10,447 nt of DNA from Planctomycetaceae bacterium UBA6172 (GTDB taxonomy: Bacteria; Planctomycetota; Planctomycetia; Pirellulales; Pirellulaceae). The position numbers and the translations under genes are program-made. This document shows positions 1 through 6,052 of this stretch, in pieces. Location: positions 1-10,447 of the forward strand of contig DITY01000004.1 of NCBI GenBank assembly GCA_002422955.1. The letters run 5' to 3'. The notes beneath the pieces were generated by a model. The model saw only the letters and a list, made by a program, of their open reading frames with translations, was not told the DNA's origin and searched no databases. Numbering within the stretch: the first letter of the stretch is position 1; each line of letters opens with the position of its first letter.

Positions 1-16
1 ATTCCGCCACGTGCGA

Positions 17-1078
17 TCACTCTTTCCAGCCGTGCGCGTCTTGGACGGCCAGCATCGAGCCGAGGATCTTGTTCCAGGTTCCGGCTTGCGTCATCACCGA
101 GTTGGGGAACATGCAACCATCCCAACAGATGTGGCGGATGGTATGCAGCAGGTTGCCATGCTCGTCACGCAGCCAGTAGCCGGCATCCCAGGCGATGTCG
201 AGCTTGCCGCCGGGGGCATCGGGCAGGCAGTGACGACCGGTCTTGTCGTGCGAGCCGGTGCCATGGACGGTGCCGTCGTTCTGGGCGACGTGGAAATCGA
301 TCGTCCAGGGCCGCAGCGCGTGGGTCAACTTCTTCAGCGCCTCCTGCTTTTTGGTGACGTCCTTCCAGTCGTAGCCGTCCTCCAACAGCGCGTCAGCGGG
401 GGCGTTGTAGCCCATCAGATAGAGCAGCGTGTGCGCCATGTCGGCCTGGAAGCCGAGCCGTTCGGGCCGACCGACCCGTTCCAGCAAGTCGACCATCCAG
501 CGCCAGGAGTGCATCCCGCCCCAGCAGATCTCCCCCTCGGCGGCCAACCGTTCGTCGTACTCCTCGGCGATATCCGCGGCCGCCTTGAAGGTGTCGGCGA
601 TCCGGGCTTGGTTCCCCTCGGGGTCCTTCGCCCAATCGGCTGGCGACATGGCGCTATCGATTCGCACCACGCCATGCGGCCGCACGCCCATCTGTCGCAG
701 CTTGCTGGCGATCTGGCAGCCCTTGCGGACCTGATCCAAAAACGCCTTGACCTCCGCCGGTTCCCCCGCGGCCGAACCGCCGCCGGTGGGCGGCCAGACC
801 GGAGCCACGACGCTGCCGATGACCAGATCGCGGGCGCGAACCCGTTTGGCGAGGTCCTCCAGATCCTGGTCGGTCGCATCGATCGAGACGTGCGGGTCGA
901 ACAGGAACAGGTCGACACCATCGAACTTACGACCATCCACCTCGGCGGCGGCGGTCAGGTCGAGCATCGTGTCGAGCGGGATCGGCTGGTCATTGCCTTC
1001 GCCACCCTTGCCGACCACACCCGGCCAGGCCGCGTTGTGGAGTTTCGGGAAGTTGTTGCGATGGGTCGTGGAGGTCAT
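17..1078 (-). CDS. Sugar phosphate isomerase/epimerase-like TIM-barrel protein
   Basis: This 353-residue cytosolic protein has the overall look of the xylose-isomerase-like TIM-barrel superfamily (AP_endonuc_2), whose members isomerise or epimerise sugars and sugar phosphates using a divalent metal. No signal peptide is visible. Likely barrel strand ends carrying acidic or histidine ligands are GEICWGGMHSW (residues 182-192), GFQADMAHTL (209-218) and TIDFHVAQND (259-268). Glu183, Asp213, His216 and His263 are therefore candidate metal ligands by analogy. A Trp/Pro-rich loop (VAPVWPPTGGG, 91-101) probably lines the substrate pocket. The ATG at 1078 has only a weak upstream GGGA. The gene lies 63 bp downstream of the cupin gene on the same strand, so the two are probably co-transcribed and may act on the same sugar. 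The superfamily call is fairly sure, but the substrate is unknown. Confidence 0.8.
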   Translation of the reverse strand: MTSTTHRNNFPKLHNAAWPGVVGKGGEGNDQPIPLDTMLDLTAAAEVDGRKFDGVDLFLFDPHVSIDATDQDLEDLAKRVRARDLVIGSVVAPVWPPTGGGSAAGEPAEVKAFLDQVRKGCQIASKLRQMGVRPHGVVRIDSAMSPADWAKDPEGNQARIADTFKAAADIAEEYDERLAAEGEICWGGMHSWRWMVDLLERVGRPERLGFQADMAHTLLYLMGYNAPADALLEDGYDWKDVTKKQEALKKLTHALRPWTIDFHVAQNDGTVHGTGSHDKTGRHCLPDAPGGKLDIAWDAGYWLRDEHGNLLHTIRHICWDGCMFPNSVMTQAGTWNKILGSMLAVQDAHGWKE

Positions 1079-1141
1079 GTTGCTGTCCCAAGTGCGTGGG
1101 TTGAATCGGACGAAGAAGAAGGAGGGGCATCAAGAACGGGA

Positions 1142-2392
1142 TTAGCTACCCGCCTTGGGCAGGTTCTTGTGAGTATCGGGTCCGAAATAGCGGAGCCCGA
1201 CCAGCGGCTCGCTACCGGTGTTCTCGATTTCCACCCCAGCCGTGGCGGCGTGGTGCGAGATGTAGACTTCGTCGGTCGTGTTCTGGCCGAAGCGAATCAT
1301 GGCCGGGGTCTGCAGATCGAGCTTGCCGATCCGGCCGCGGCCTTGGACGGTGATCCAAGAGCTGGCACCCGGATCACGGAGCACGCACTTGGCACCGGGC
1401 TGCAGCGTCAATTCCTTGGCGCTGAATAGCTGCTGGCCGTCGACGGTGCCGTACACGATCCACAGGTCGTCGTAGCCCTTGCCGCTAGCCGCTTCGTCGC
1501 GGATCGGTTCGAGGTAGTTCGAGTTCTTGAAGTGCGTGTCGACGTTCTTGTCCCAGTCGAGCTGCCCGACGATGAAGTCGAGGTCCTGGTGCTTCTCTTC
1601 CGGCATGTCCTTGACCAGCAGCGACCAGGGGACGTAGCGGCCTTCGACGATCGACTGGTACATCCCGAACACGTCGCTGCCCCACTGCGGTTCATAGGTG
1701 CAGAGCGATCCGGGGGCGTGCAACACGCCGGGGGGGATCAACCAACCGGTGCCCCGCTTGAGCCGATAGGCGCGGCTGAGGTCGAGGATGCCGTTGTCCC
1801 CTTCGTTCCAGTTTTCCAAACAGCGACGGACATCTTCGGGTTTGGTCCCCGGCTCCAAGCCCATGAAGGTGTAGGCGAAGTTGTTGTCGACGTTGTTGAG
1901 TTGCGGCGGGAAGTAGTAGCTCTCGGGCTTTCCTTCCTGACCGACCAGGGCCGCGTCCTCGAAGCTCTGGTGCATGTGGTGCGGGATCGGCCCCATGTTG
2001 TCAAAGAATTTCGAGTAGACCGGCCAGCGTCCGTAACGATCGAAAATCGCCGGACCGACCAGATCCTTGCCCCGCTCGGCGACGGCGTCCCGGAGCAGGA
2101 ACTTCTTCCCTTCGAACAGGCAGAAGCTCAGCCCCTCGTGCCAGACGCGGCCTTCGTTCGCCGCTTCCGTGGTGCTGCCGAACCACCGCTCATCGATCCC
2201 GCCGCGATTCGCGCCGAAGCGGTAATAATCGCTGGGATGCAGCTTGATCCGGCGACCGGGGTGCAGGAACGAGCGGGGGACCCAAGTCGGGGTCAGACGC
2301 AGCAGCCCATCGCCGGCATCCATCGCGGAATCGAGAATCTGTGCGACGCTATCGGCCGAAACCATACCTTCATCAAGGCGGACGCTGGACAT
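1142..2392 (-). CDS. Cupin / phosphomannose-isomerase-like sugar isomerase
   Basis: This 416-residue protein has no signal peptide and carries both cupin metal-binding motifs. Numbering here counts from the TTG at 2395, so subtract one for the ATG start. Motif 1 is GPIPHHMHQSFED (135-147), giving HxH at His140/His142 and Glu146. Motif 2 is WLIPPGVLHAPGS (218-230), with His226. This layout resembles type I phosphomannose isomerases and related cupin sugar isomerases. A second beta-rich half (about 310-405) may be a degenerate second cupin, since I see no ligand set there. Two starts are possible: TTG at 2395 and ATG at 2392. I chose the ATG because an AGGAG lies 9 nt upstream of it; the TTG would sit 6 nt from the same site. 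It is first in a two-gene unit with the TIM-barrel isomerase. The substrate cannot be told from the sequence. Confidence 0.78.
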   Translation of the reverse strand: MSSVRLDEGMVSADSVAQILDSAMDAGDGLLRLTPTWVPRSFLHPGRRIKLHPSDYYRFGANRGGIDERWFGSTTEAANEGRVWHEGLSFCLFEGKKFLLRDAVAERGKDLVGPAIFDRYGRWPVYSKFFDNMGPIPHHMHQSFEDAALVGQEGKPESYYFPPQLNNVDNNFAYTFMGLEPGTKPEDVRRCLENWNEGDNGILDLSRAYRLKRGTGWLIPPGVLHAPGSLCTYEPQWGSDVFGMYQSIVEGRYVPWSLLVKDMPEEKHQDLDFIVGQLDWDKNVDTHFKNSNYLEPIRDEAASGKGYDDLWIVYGTVDGQQLFSAKELTLQPGAKCVLRDPGASSWITVQGRGRIGKLDLQTPAMIRFGQNTTDEVYISHHAATAGVEIENTGSEPLVGLRYFGPDTHKNLPKAGS

Positions 2393-2401
2393 CAAAGGGA
2401 A

Positions 2402-2406
2402 CTCCT
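2402..2406 (-). promoter_or_regulatory. Shine-Dalgarno site of the cupin gene
   Basis: The minus strand reads AGGAG here, 9 nt from the ATG at 2392 and 6 nt from the in-frame TTG at 2395. Both spacings are workable, so the site supports this region as the true start but does not separate the two codons. ATG is preferred on codon frequency. Confidence 0.55.
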
Positions 2407-2562
2407 GCGAGAAAAATCGAAAACGTTGAATCTTGGGGAGACGCCGAATCGTGAGATCGCGGCGCGGACCACAAAGGGGCTCGCGCGGTCGACCTGTCGG
2501 GGGTTGCGGCGGCTGCGGATCGCCAGAACCGACGCGAAGTCAGACGACGAGAACAAGCGACG

Positions 2563-2590
2563 TTTTATTGTCTTCCCGGCCCCCTTACAA
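2563..2590 (-). promoter_or_regulatory. Weak candidate promoter for the cupin-isomerase unit
   Basis: On the minus strand, TTGTAA (2590-2585) and ATAAAA (2568-2563) are 16 bp apart and point at the cupin gene about 170 bp away. Each box deviates from the sigma70 consensus at two positions. The match stands out mainly because it is AT-rich in a GC-rich gap. It would imply a leader of roughly 160 nt. Confidence 0.25.
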
Positions 2591-2705
2591 GAAGGATGAA
2601 GGGAAGATAAGGCTCGTCGCGCCAGTCGCGATTGCGGTTATGCTGTGCCTCGCGACAGGGAGCCGGTCCCTTGGCGATGCACCCCGCGTCGCTCGCGCCC
2701 CCCCG

Positions 2706-2727
2706 TCCCGAACCGGCGGTCCCGATT
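2706..2727 (+). repeat. Paired TCCCGA direct repeats upstream of the DUF4432 gene
   Basis: TCCCGA occurs at 2706-2711 and again at 2720-2725, 14 bp apart. The second copy extends to TCCCGATT, the same 8-mer that forms the left arm plus centre of the palindrome inside the promoter spacer at 4084-4097. The repeats lie 69-90 bp before the DUF4432 start, where an operator could be. A hexamer is short, so chance is a real possibility. Confidence 0.25.
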
Positions 2728-2795
2728 CATCGGCCCAGCCGCCCTCGACAATCCACCAAATCCCCATCCAGCTTTCCTAACCCCATCCGACGCTG

Positions 2796-3962
2796 ATGAA
2801 CGACGCCCCCGTTTTGACCCGCCTGAGGGACGATTCCCCCGTTCCGGTCCTGTGGTACGAAGAATCCGCGCTGACCGGCTATCACGAGCTTGCTGGCGGC
2901 GCGATCGAGACCCGGCATGGCCTGCTGACGTCGGGCAAGTCCGCTGGCCTGGAGGTGATTTGGGTCAACACCGGCGCCGCCAGGACGGTGCTGCTGCCCG
3001 GACGCGGGATGGGCATCTGGCAAATCGAAGCCGCCGGCCTGCGGTTTGGCTGGAAGTCGCCGATCGACGGCCCGGTCCACCCCTGCTGGGTTCCGATCCA
3101 CGACCCCGACGGGCTGGGATGGTTGGAAGGGTTTGACGAGTTGGTCGTCCGCTGCGGCCTGGAGAGCAACGGGGCGCCGGAAAAAGGGACGGATGGCAGC
3201 CTCCGCTATCCGCTGCATGGCCGGATCGCCAACTTGCCAGCAACGGAGCTGAAGCTGGAGGTCGACCACGAAACGGGCCGGCTGGCGATTAGCGGCGACG
3301 TGATCGAATCCAAGCTCTTCTTCAAGCGGTTGCGGATGCGGAGCCGGTTCGAGTTCACGCCCGGCTCGACCCGCGTCGACTGGGTCGATTCGGTCACCAA
3401 CGAGCTATCGATGCCGACCACCGTCCAAATGCTCTACCACATCAACCTCGGGGCTCCGGTTCTGGGGCCGGGGGCCAGGGTGATCGCGCCGCTGGAAACG
3501 TTGGCCCCCAAAGATGACTTGTCGGCGGCCGAAATCGATACTTGGGATCAGATCGGCGGGCCGCAGAGTGGCTTTGCCGAGCGGGTCTATTTTTCTCGTC
3601 TGTCGTCGAAGAATCATGCCGATTCCGCGGTCATGCTGCGGGGGGCCGACGGCAACTCGGGGCTGGGGGTGCGGGTCGACACCCGAGGCCTGCCGCATTT
3701 CATCCTCTGGAAAAACACCGCCGCCGAGTCGGATGGTTACGTCATCGGTTTGGAACCGGCCACCAACTTCCCCAACACCCGCTCGCGAGAAGCCCAGCGG
3801 GGCCGCGTGGTGATGCTCGGCGGCGGCGAAACGGTCCACTTCCGCGCCGGCGTGGAACCGCTGGTCAGCGGCGATCAAGTCCGTCGTTTCGAACAGACGA
3901 TCGCGGAGCTCCGCGGTTCGGGCCCGCTGGAAATTCGCGAGCGCCCCGACCCGAATTGGTGA
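2796..3962 (+). CDS. DUF4432 family, aldose-1-epimerase-like protein
   Basis: This 388-residue cytosolic protein matches the DUF4432 family, a galactose-mutarotase-like beta-sandwich fold thought to act on sugars or their derivatives. Hallmarks in order are RGMGIWQI (70-77), GWKSPIDGPVHP (85-96), PLHGRIANLP (139-148), YHINLG (214-219) and GLEPATNFPN (318-327). By analogy with aldose epimerases, His141, His215 and Glu320 are the likely active-site residues. Length and motif spacing look complete. The ATG at 2796 was chosen because it precedes the conserved region closely; no Shine-Dalgarno site is visible. The gene is transcribed away from the cupin and TIM-barrel isomerase genes, so the three probably serve one sugar route, with this protein possibly interconverting anomers. 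The family call is strong, but the reaction is unproven. Confidence 0.85.
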   Translation: MNDAPVLTRLRDDSPVPVLWYEESALTGYHELAGGAIETRHGLLTSGKSAGLEVIWVNTGAARTVLLPGRGMGIWQIEAAGLRFGWKSPIDGPVHPCWVPIHDPDGLGWLEGFDELVVRCGLESNGAPEKGTDGSLRYPLHGRIANLPATELKLEVDHETGRLAISGDVIESKLFFKRLRMRSRFEFTPGSTRVDWVDSVTNELSMPTTVQMLYHINLGAPVLGPGARVIAPLETLAPKDDLSAAEIDTWDQIGGPQSGFAERVYFSRLSSKNHADSAVMLRGADGNSGLGVRVDTRGLPHFILWKNTAAESDGYVIGLEPATNFPNTRSREAQRGRVVMLGGGETVHFRAGVEPLVSGDQVRRFEQTIAELRGSGPLEIRERPDPNW

Positions 3963-4022
3963 TTTTCCGGCGGTAAATGTGGCTCCAGATCGCCGCTGGT
4001 GCCGGAATAATCGGTATTTCCA

Positions 4023-4040
4023 GGTCGGAGTTATCTGACC
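4023..4040 (+). terminator. Hairpin after the DUF4432 gene, possible terminator or operator
   Basis: GGTCGGA and TCTGACC form a 7-bp stem (one G-U pair) around a GTTA tetraloop, 60 bp after the DUF4432 stop. There is no T-run immediately after the stem; the nearest (4070-4076) is 30 nt downstream and overlaps the next promoter. It may reduce read-through, or it may be a protein site upstream of that promoter. Confidence 0.3.
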
Positions 4041-4074
4041 GGAAGAGTGGAGCCGATCGCTAACTTAGGTTTTT

Positions 4075-4104
4075 TTGACAGATTCCCGATTTCGGGACTA
4101 TACT
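4075..4104 (+). promoter_or_regulatory. Near-consensus sigma70-type promoter for the coiled-coil operon
   Basis: A perfect -35 box TTGACA (4075-4080) and a -10 box TATACT (4099-4104, five of six consensus bases) are 18 bp apart. Transcription should start near 4111, leaving an untranslated leader of about 85 nt before the ATG at 4196. A T-run precedes the -35 box and may help binding as an UP-like element. This is the strongest promoter in the window. Confidence 0.8.
4084..4097. promoter_or_regulatory. Palindrome in the promoter spacer, candidate operator
   Basis: TCCCGA-TT-TCGGGA is a perfect 6-bp inverted repeat that ends one base before the -10 box and fills most of the 18-bp spacer. A dimeric repressor bound here would block polymerase. 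Alternatively, a MerR-type activator could use it to distort a slightly long spacer, a known mode for that family with 19-20 bp spacers. No regulator gene lies nearby, so the binder is unknown. Confidence 0.5.
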
Positions 4105-4177
4105 TTGCGAGAGTGGTCAGGACGCCATCTTTGACGGTCCCGCTGCGCGTTCCTTTTCAAGATTGTCTTAACCGGTC

Positions 4178-4196
4178 GTTCGAGAGCTGTTCGAGA
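4178..4196 (+). repeat. Direct repeat GTTCGAGA overlapping the start codon
   Basis: GTTCGAGA occurs at 4178-4185 and 4189-4196; the last A of the second copy is the first base of the start codon. The period is 11 bp, about one helical turn. The first copy also provides a weak GAGAG ribosome-binding sequence 9 nt before the ATG. Confidence 0.45.
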
Positions 4197-5032
4197 TGAC
4201 ACTACTGGGTAAGTTCCTCGCGACGTTCATATTCATTTTGAGCGTCGCATTCATGGTTTTGTCGCTTGCGGTCAACGCTTCGCACCGAAATTGGCGCGAC
4301 GCGGTGCTCGATCCCAGCACGGGATTGAAGAAGCAGATCGAAGTGATCAGCCGTACCAACCAGCAATTGACGGATGATCGTCAGCGGACCGAAGCGGCCT
4401 TGGGTCGCGAGCAGGCCGCACGACGGACCGCCCTGGCCGCGTTGCAAACGCAGCTCGATCAGATGGAACAGGTGCTGCGGACCAGCGAAGCGACGGTCCA
4501 ACAACTGGAAGCGAAAAGCACCGAGTTGGCGCAAACCGACCGCAGCCGCGCCGAAGAGTTGCAGCGTTTGACCGAAGAGACCCGCAAGCTTCGCGATCAG
4601 ATCCGTACCGAACAGGAAGACCGCGATTCGCTGTTCGCCGAAACGCTCAAGATGACCGATCAAATGAACCTGCTGCGGGGCAGCCTGCAGGGGCAGATCG
4701 AGCGGAACGAACAATTGGCCGCACAGCTCGGCCGTTATCGTGAAGTGGTCGAGATGAAGGGGATCGACGTCAACGAGCCTCTGGATGGCGCCCCGCCCGA
4801 TCGCAACGGCACCGTGCTGGTCGTCAATCGTCCGCTGGATATGGTCGAAGTCTCGATCGGTTATGACGACGGACTGCGTGACGGCCACATGTTGGACGTG
4901 ACCCGTAGCGGACGCTTCGTCGGTCGCTTGCGGATCCGCAAAACCGAGCCGAACCGATCGGTCGCGGAGATTTTGAAGGACTACAACCAGTCTCCGATCC
5001 AGGAGGGCGACCGTGTCGACACAACTTTCTAA
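4196..5032 (+). CDS. Membrane-anchored coiled-coil protein
   Basis: This 278-residue protein has three parts. Residues 5-27 form a hydrophobic helix that can act as a signal anchor. Residues about 45-185 are a long Gln/Glu/Arg/Leu-rich region with heptad-like leucines, typical of a coiled coil. Residues about 203-278 form a compact domain (VLVVNRPLDMVEVSIGYDDG, then GHMLDVTRSG and FVGRLRIRKTEP, ending IQEGDRVDT). The pattern DDGLRDGHxLDV...GDRV recalls small beta-barrel modules such as the C-terminal domain of FlgT-like flagellar proteins, but that is only a resemblance. Protein interaction in the cell envelope is likely. The ATG follows a strong promoter by about 90 nt. The last 20 bases overlap the next gene, whose ribosome-binding site lies inside this reading frame. 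I do not recognise a named function. Confidence 0.8.
   Translation: MTLLGKFLATFIFILSVAFMVLSLAVNASHRNWRDAVLDPSTGLKKQIEVISRTNQQLTDDRQRTEAALGREQAARRTALAALQTQLDQMEQVLRTSEATVQQLEAKSTELAQTDRSRAEELQRLTEETRKLRDQIRTEQEDRDSLFAETLKMTDQMNLLRGSLQGQIERNEQLAAQLGRYREVVEMKGIDVNEPLDGAPPDRNGTVLVVNRPLDMVEVSIGYDDGLRDGHMLDVTRSGRFVGRLRIRKTEPNRSVAEILKDYNQSPIQEGDRVDTTF
5001..5006 (+). promoter_or_regulatory. AGGAGG ribosome-binding site inside the upstream gene
   Basis: A perfect AGGAGG lies 6 nt before the GTG at 5013 and within the last codons of the coiled-coil gene. It decides in favour of the GTG start over the in-frame ATG at 5055. Its position means that ribosomes finishing the first gene pass over it, which favours translational coupling. 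Confidence 0.75.
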
Positions 5033-5234
5033 CCCGGCCTCCCGCAAGCAGCCGATGAGCATCTATGTGGTGATGCTGATCCTCAGCGCCCTGTTCCTGT
5101 TCATCGCCGTCGTCGCGATGTGGATCGAAGCCCGACGCTACGCCCCCGATTATTGGCAAACCTCGACCGCCCGCCCGAACGTTTCGGCAAAGTCGGTCGC
5201 GGACCAAGTCGCGACGCTGAAACCATTGGGCTGA
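5013..5234 (+). CDS. Small single-pass membrane protein, coupled to the coiled-coil gene
   Basis: This 73-residue protein has a short polar N-terminus (1-14), one transmembrane helix at about 17-38 (Ile/Val/Leu/Phe/Ala-rich), then a basic patch EARRY (39-43) and a 30-residue tail with no motif. The charge pattern does not fix the topology: a basic RK at 11-12 precedes the helix and RR follows it. GTG is the start because a perfect AGGAGG sits 6 nt upstream. The gene overlaps the coiled-coil gene by 20 bp in another frame, so the two proteins are probably made in a fixed ratio and may form a complex through their membrane helices. I do not recognise the family and assign no function. Confidence 0.75.
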   Translation: MSTQLSNPASRKQPMSIYVVMLILSALFLFIAVVAMWIEARRYAPDYWQTSTARPNVSAKSVADQVATLKPLG

Positions 5235-5404
5235 GCGGTCGAGTCGATCGGTGGACTAGGTTGGTTGGCCGTGTCTCTTTGTCACGCCGCGCTGGTGGTC
5301 GTGCGTTCGGCCCAGTCCATTTCGCTGCTCGCATGTGCGGAGCGAACTCAATGACTTTTGGGCTTTCCTCTCGCGGGCTACGACCGCCCCTGGAAACGAT
5401 GCCG
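5235..5404 (+). other. Intergenic region before the DUF4258 gene
   Basis: This 170-bp stretch separates the membrane-protein pair from the DUF4258 gene. The DUF4258 frame is open through it, but the translation lacks domain-like content and includes the antisense-like run seen behind the 73-residue gene, so I treat it as noncoding. No clear terminator or sigma70 promoter is visible; read-through from the upstream operon or an unrecognised promoter must serve the small genes. Confidence 0.5.
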
Positions 5405-5692
5405 ATGGGACAGCTGTTGGACACGATCAGACTGCTCGTCGCAGAGGAAAAATACGTCGTCGGTCAACATGCTTCCGAACGGCTGGAAGAACGTGATATC
5501 CTGGAGTGGCAAGTGGTCGTCGGCTTGCAGGACGGCAAGTTGATTGTTGAACGCCCGGACGCCACCCCGAACCCGGTCGTCGAAGTGCGGGAGTCTTTGC
5601 CAGATGGGGCTGAAATCAAGGCGGTTTGGTCACACCTACGCCAAAGCGGTGTCGCCAAATTGGTAACCGTCCATTTCTTCGATCGAGGTTAG
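5405..5692 (+). CDS. DUF4258 domain protein, putative toxin-like partner
   Basis: This 95-residue protein has the DUF4258 pattern: QHASERLEERDI (21-32), a helix leading to VVVGLQDGKLIVERPD (37-52), and beta strands ending VAKLVTVHFFD (83-93). DUF4258 proteins are small, resemble RelE/BrnT-type folds and often lie next to small antitoxin-like genes, but few have been tested. Upstream in-frame ATGs exist at 5351 and 5399. I chose 5405 because GGAA at 5392-5395 is 9 nt away and the conserved region begins soon after. The next gene starts 4 bp after the stop, which indicates one transcript. His22, Arg26 and Arg30 are the conserved-looking polar residues that would be catalytic or RNA-binding if it is a nuclease. 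The toxin role is inference; the family call is good. Confidence 0.72.
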   Translation: MGQLLDTIRLLVAEEKYVVGQHASERLEERDILEWQVVVGLQDGKLIVERPDATPNPVVEVRESLPDGAEIKAVWSHLRQSGVAKLVTVHFFDRG

Positions 5693-5696
5693 AGCC

Positions 5697-5924
5697 ATGC
5701 GCACGCCTGGGCAGAGAATCAAGCGGACACGCCTAATTCAGACCGAAAAGTACGTGATTGCTGTTGAAGTCGAGATGGTCATTCCGGCGGATGACCCGAG
5801 CGAGCCTTGCTACGACTCGGAAACGGTCCAACTCTTTCGCGAGATCCAGGAGCGCGCCGAGCGGGGGGACCTCACTTGGTTGACCAAGCAAGGGAAGGTC
5901 TACGCCGCGCTCGATGCTGCGTAA
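5697..5924 (+). CDS. Small acidic protein paired with DUF4258, antitoxin-like
   Basis: This 75-residue protein starts at an ATG 4 bp after the DUF4258 stop; GAGG at 5685-5688 inside the upstream gene is a plausible ribosome-binding site 8 nt away. The N-terminus is basic (RTPGQRIKRTR, 2-12), then a beta-like stretch (YVIAVEVEMVIP, 19-30) and an amphipathic acidic helix (SETVQLFREIQERAERGD, 41-58), ending in a WLTKQGKVYAAL segment. A basic N-terminal region with an acidic C-terminal helix would fit an antitoxin that binds DNA with one end and its toxin with the other. There is no zinc-ribbon CxxC pair, unlike MqsA/YgiT antitoxins. I do not recognise a named family, so the pairing argument rests on gene order. 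Confidence 0.65.
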   Translation: MRTPGQRIKRTRLIQTEKYVIAVEVEMVIPADDPSEPCYDSETVQLFREIQERAERGDLTWLTKQGKVYAALDAA

Positions 5925-5986
5925 GTGTCGCTGCCCGTGCGGACGAGGCCGCCCGCGCGGTCCCCTGCCTTCAGCCCATCTTGTCA

Positions 5987-6016
5987 CCAGGATGCCTGGC
6001 ATCACGCAGATGCTGC
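5987..6016. repeat. Cluster of overlapping short inverted repeats
   Basis: Four perfect short stems share bases: CCAGG-ATG-CCTGG (5987-5999), GATGC-CTG-GCATC (5991-6003), GCATC-ACGCA-GATGC (5999-6013) and GCAG-ATG-CTGC (6006-6016). Only some can form at once, so the RNA could switch between hairpins. The cluster lies 62 bp after the stop of the small acidic gene and has no T-run, so it is not a standard terminator. Confidence 0.45.
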
Positions 6017-6052
6017 AACGCCACGATTGGCAGTACGGAACATTCTGAAGCT

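Larger units (their letters stand above)
2393..2795. other. Divergent intergenic region between the cupin and DUF4432 genes
   Basis: About 400 bp separate the divergent cupin and DUF4432 starts. The short open frames across it have no recognisable protein content. It should hold the promoters of both transcription units and any shared operator. I can see a weak minus-strand promoter candidate near 2563-2590, an 8-bp palindrome GGTCGACC at 2487-2494, and two direct TCCCGA repeats at 2706-2725. The last 60 bp before the DUF4432 start are rich in C on the plus strand and lack a clear Shine-Dalgarno site. No convincing riboswitch or small RNA could be identified by eye. Confidence 0.6.

Noticed and set aside
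11..1429. Long plus-strand open frame of 472 codons opposite the TIM-barrel isomerase and cupin genes
   Set aside because: It is antisense to two well-supported genes, has Val/Gly/Asp/Arg-rich composition expected from GC-rich reverse frames, and shows no domain.
2482..2494. Palindrome GGTCGACC as an operator
   Set aside because: An 8-bp palindrome is common by chance in GC-rich DNA and has no second copy nearby.
1532..2599. Plus-strand open frame of 355 codons across the cupin gene
   Set aside because: It lies opposite a protein with intact cupin motifs and has no recognisable content.
4202..5062. Minus-strand open frame of 286 codons opposite the coiled-coil gene
   Set aside because: It mirrors the Gln/Glu codons of the coiled coil, giving Leu/Arg/Gln-rich sequence, and would need a gene opposite a strong promoter-driven operon.
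5120..5404. N-terminal extension of the DUF4258 gene back to 5120
   Set aside because: The extension would overlap the 73-residue gene, is Arg/Gly-rich without structure, and is not needed for the DUF4258 domain.
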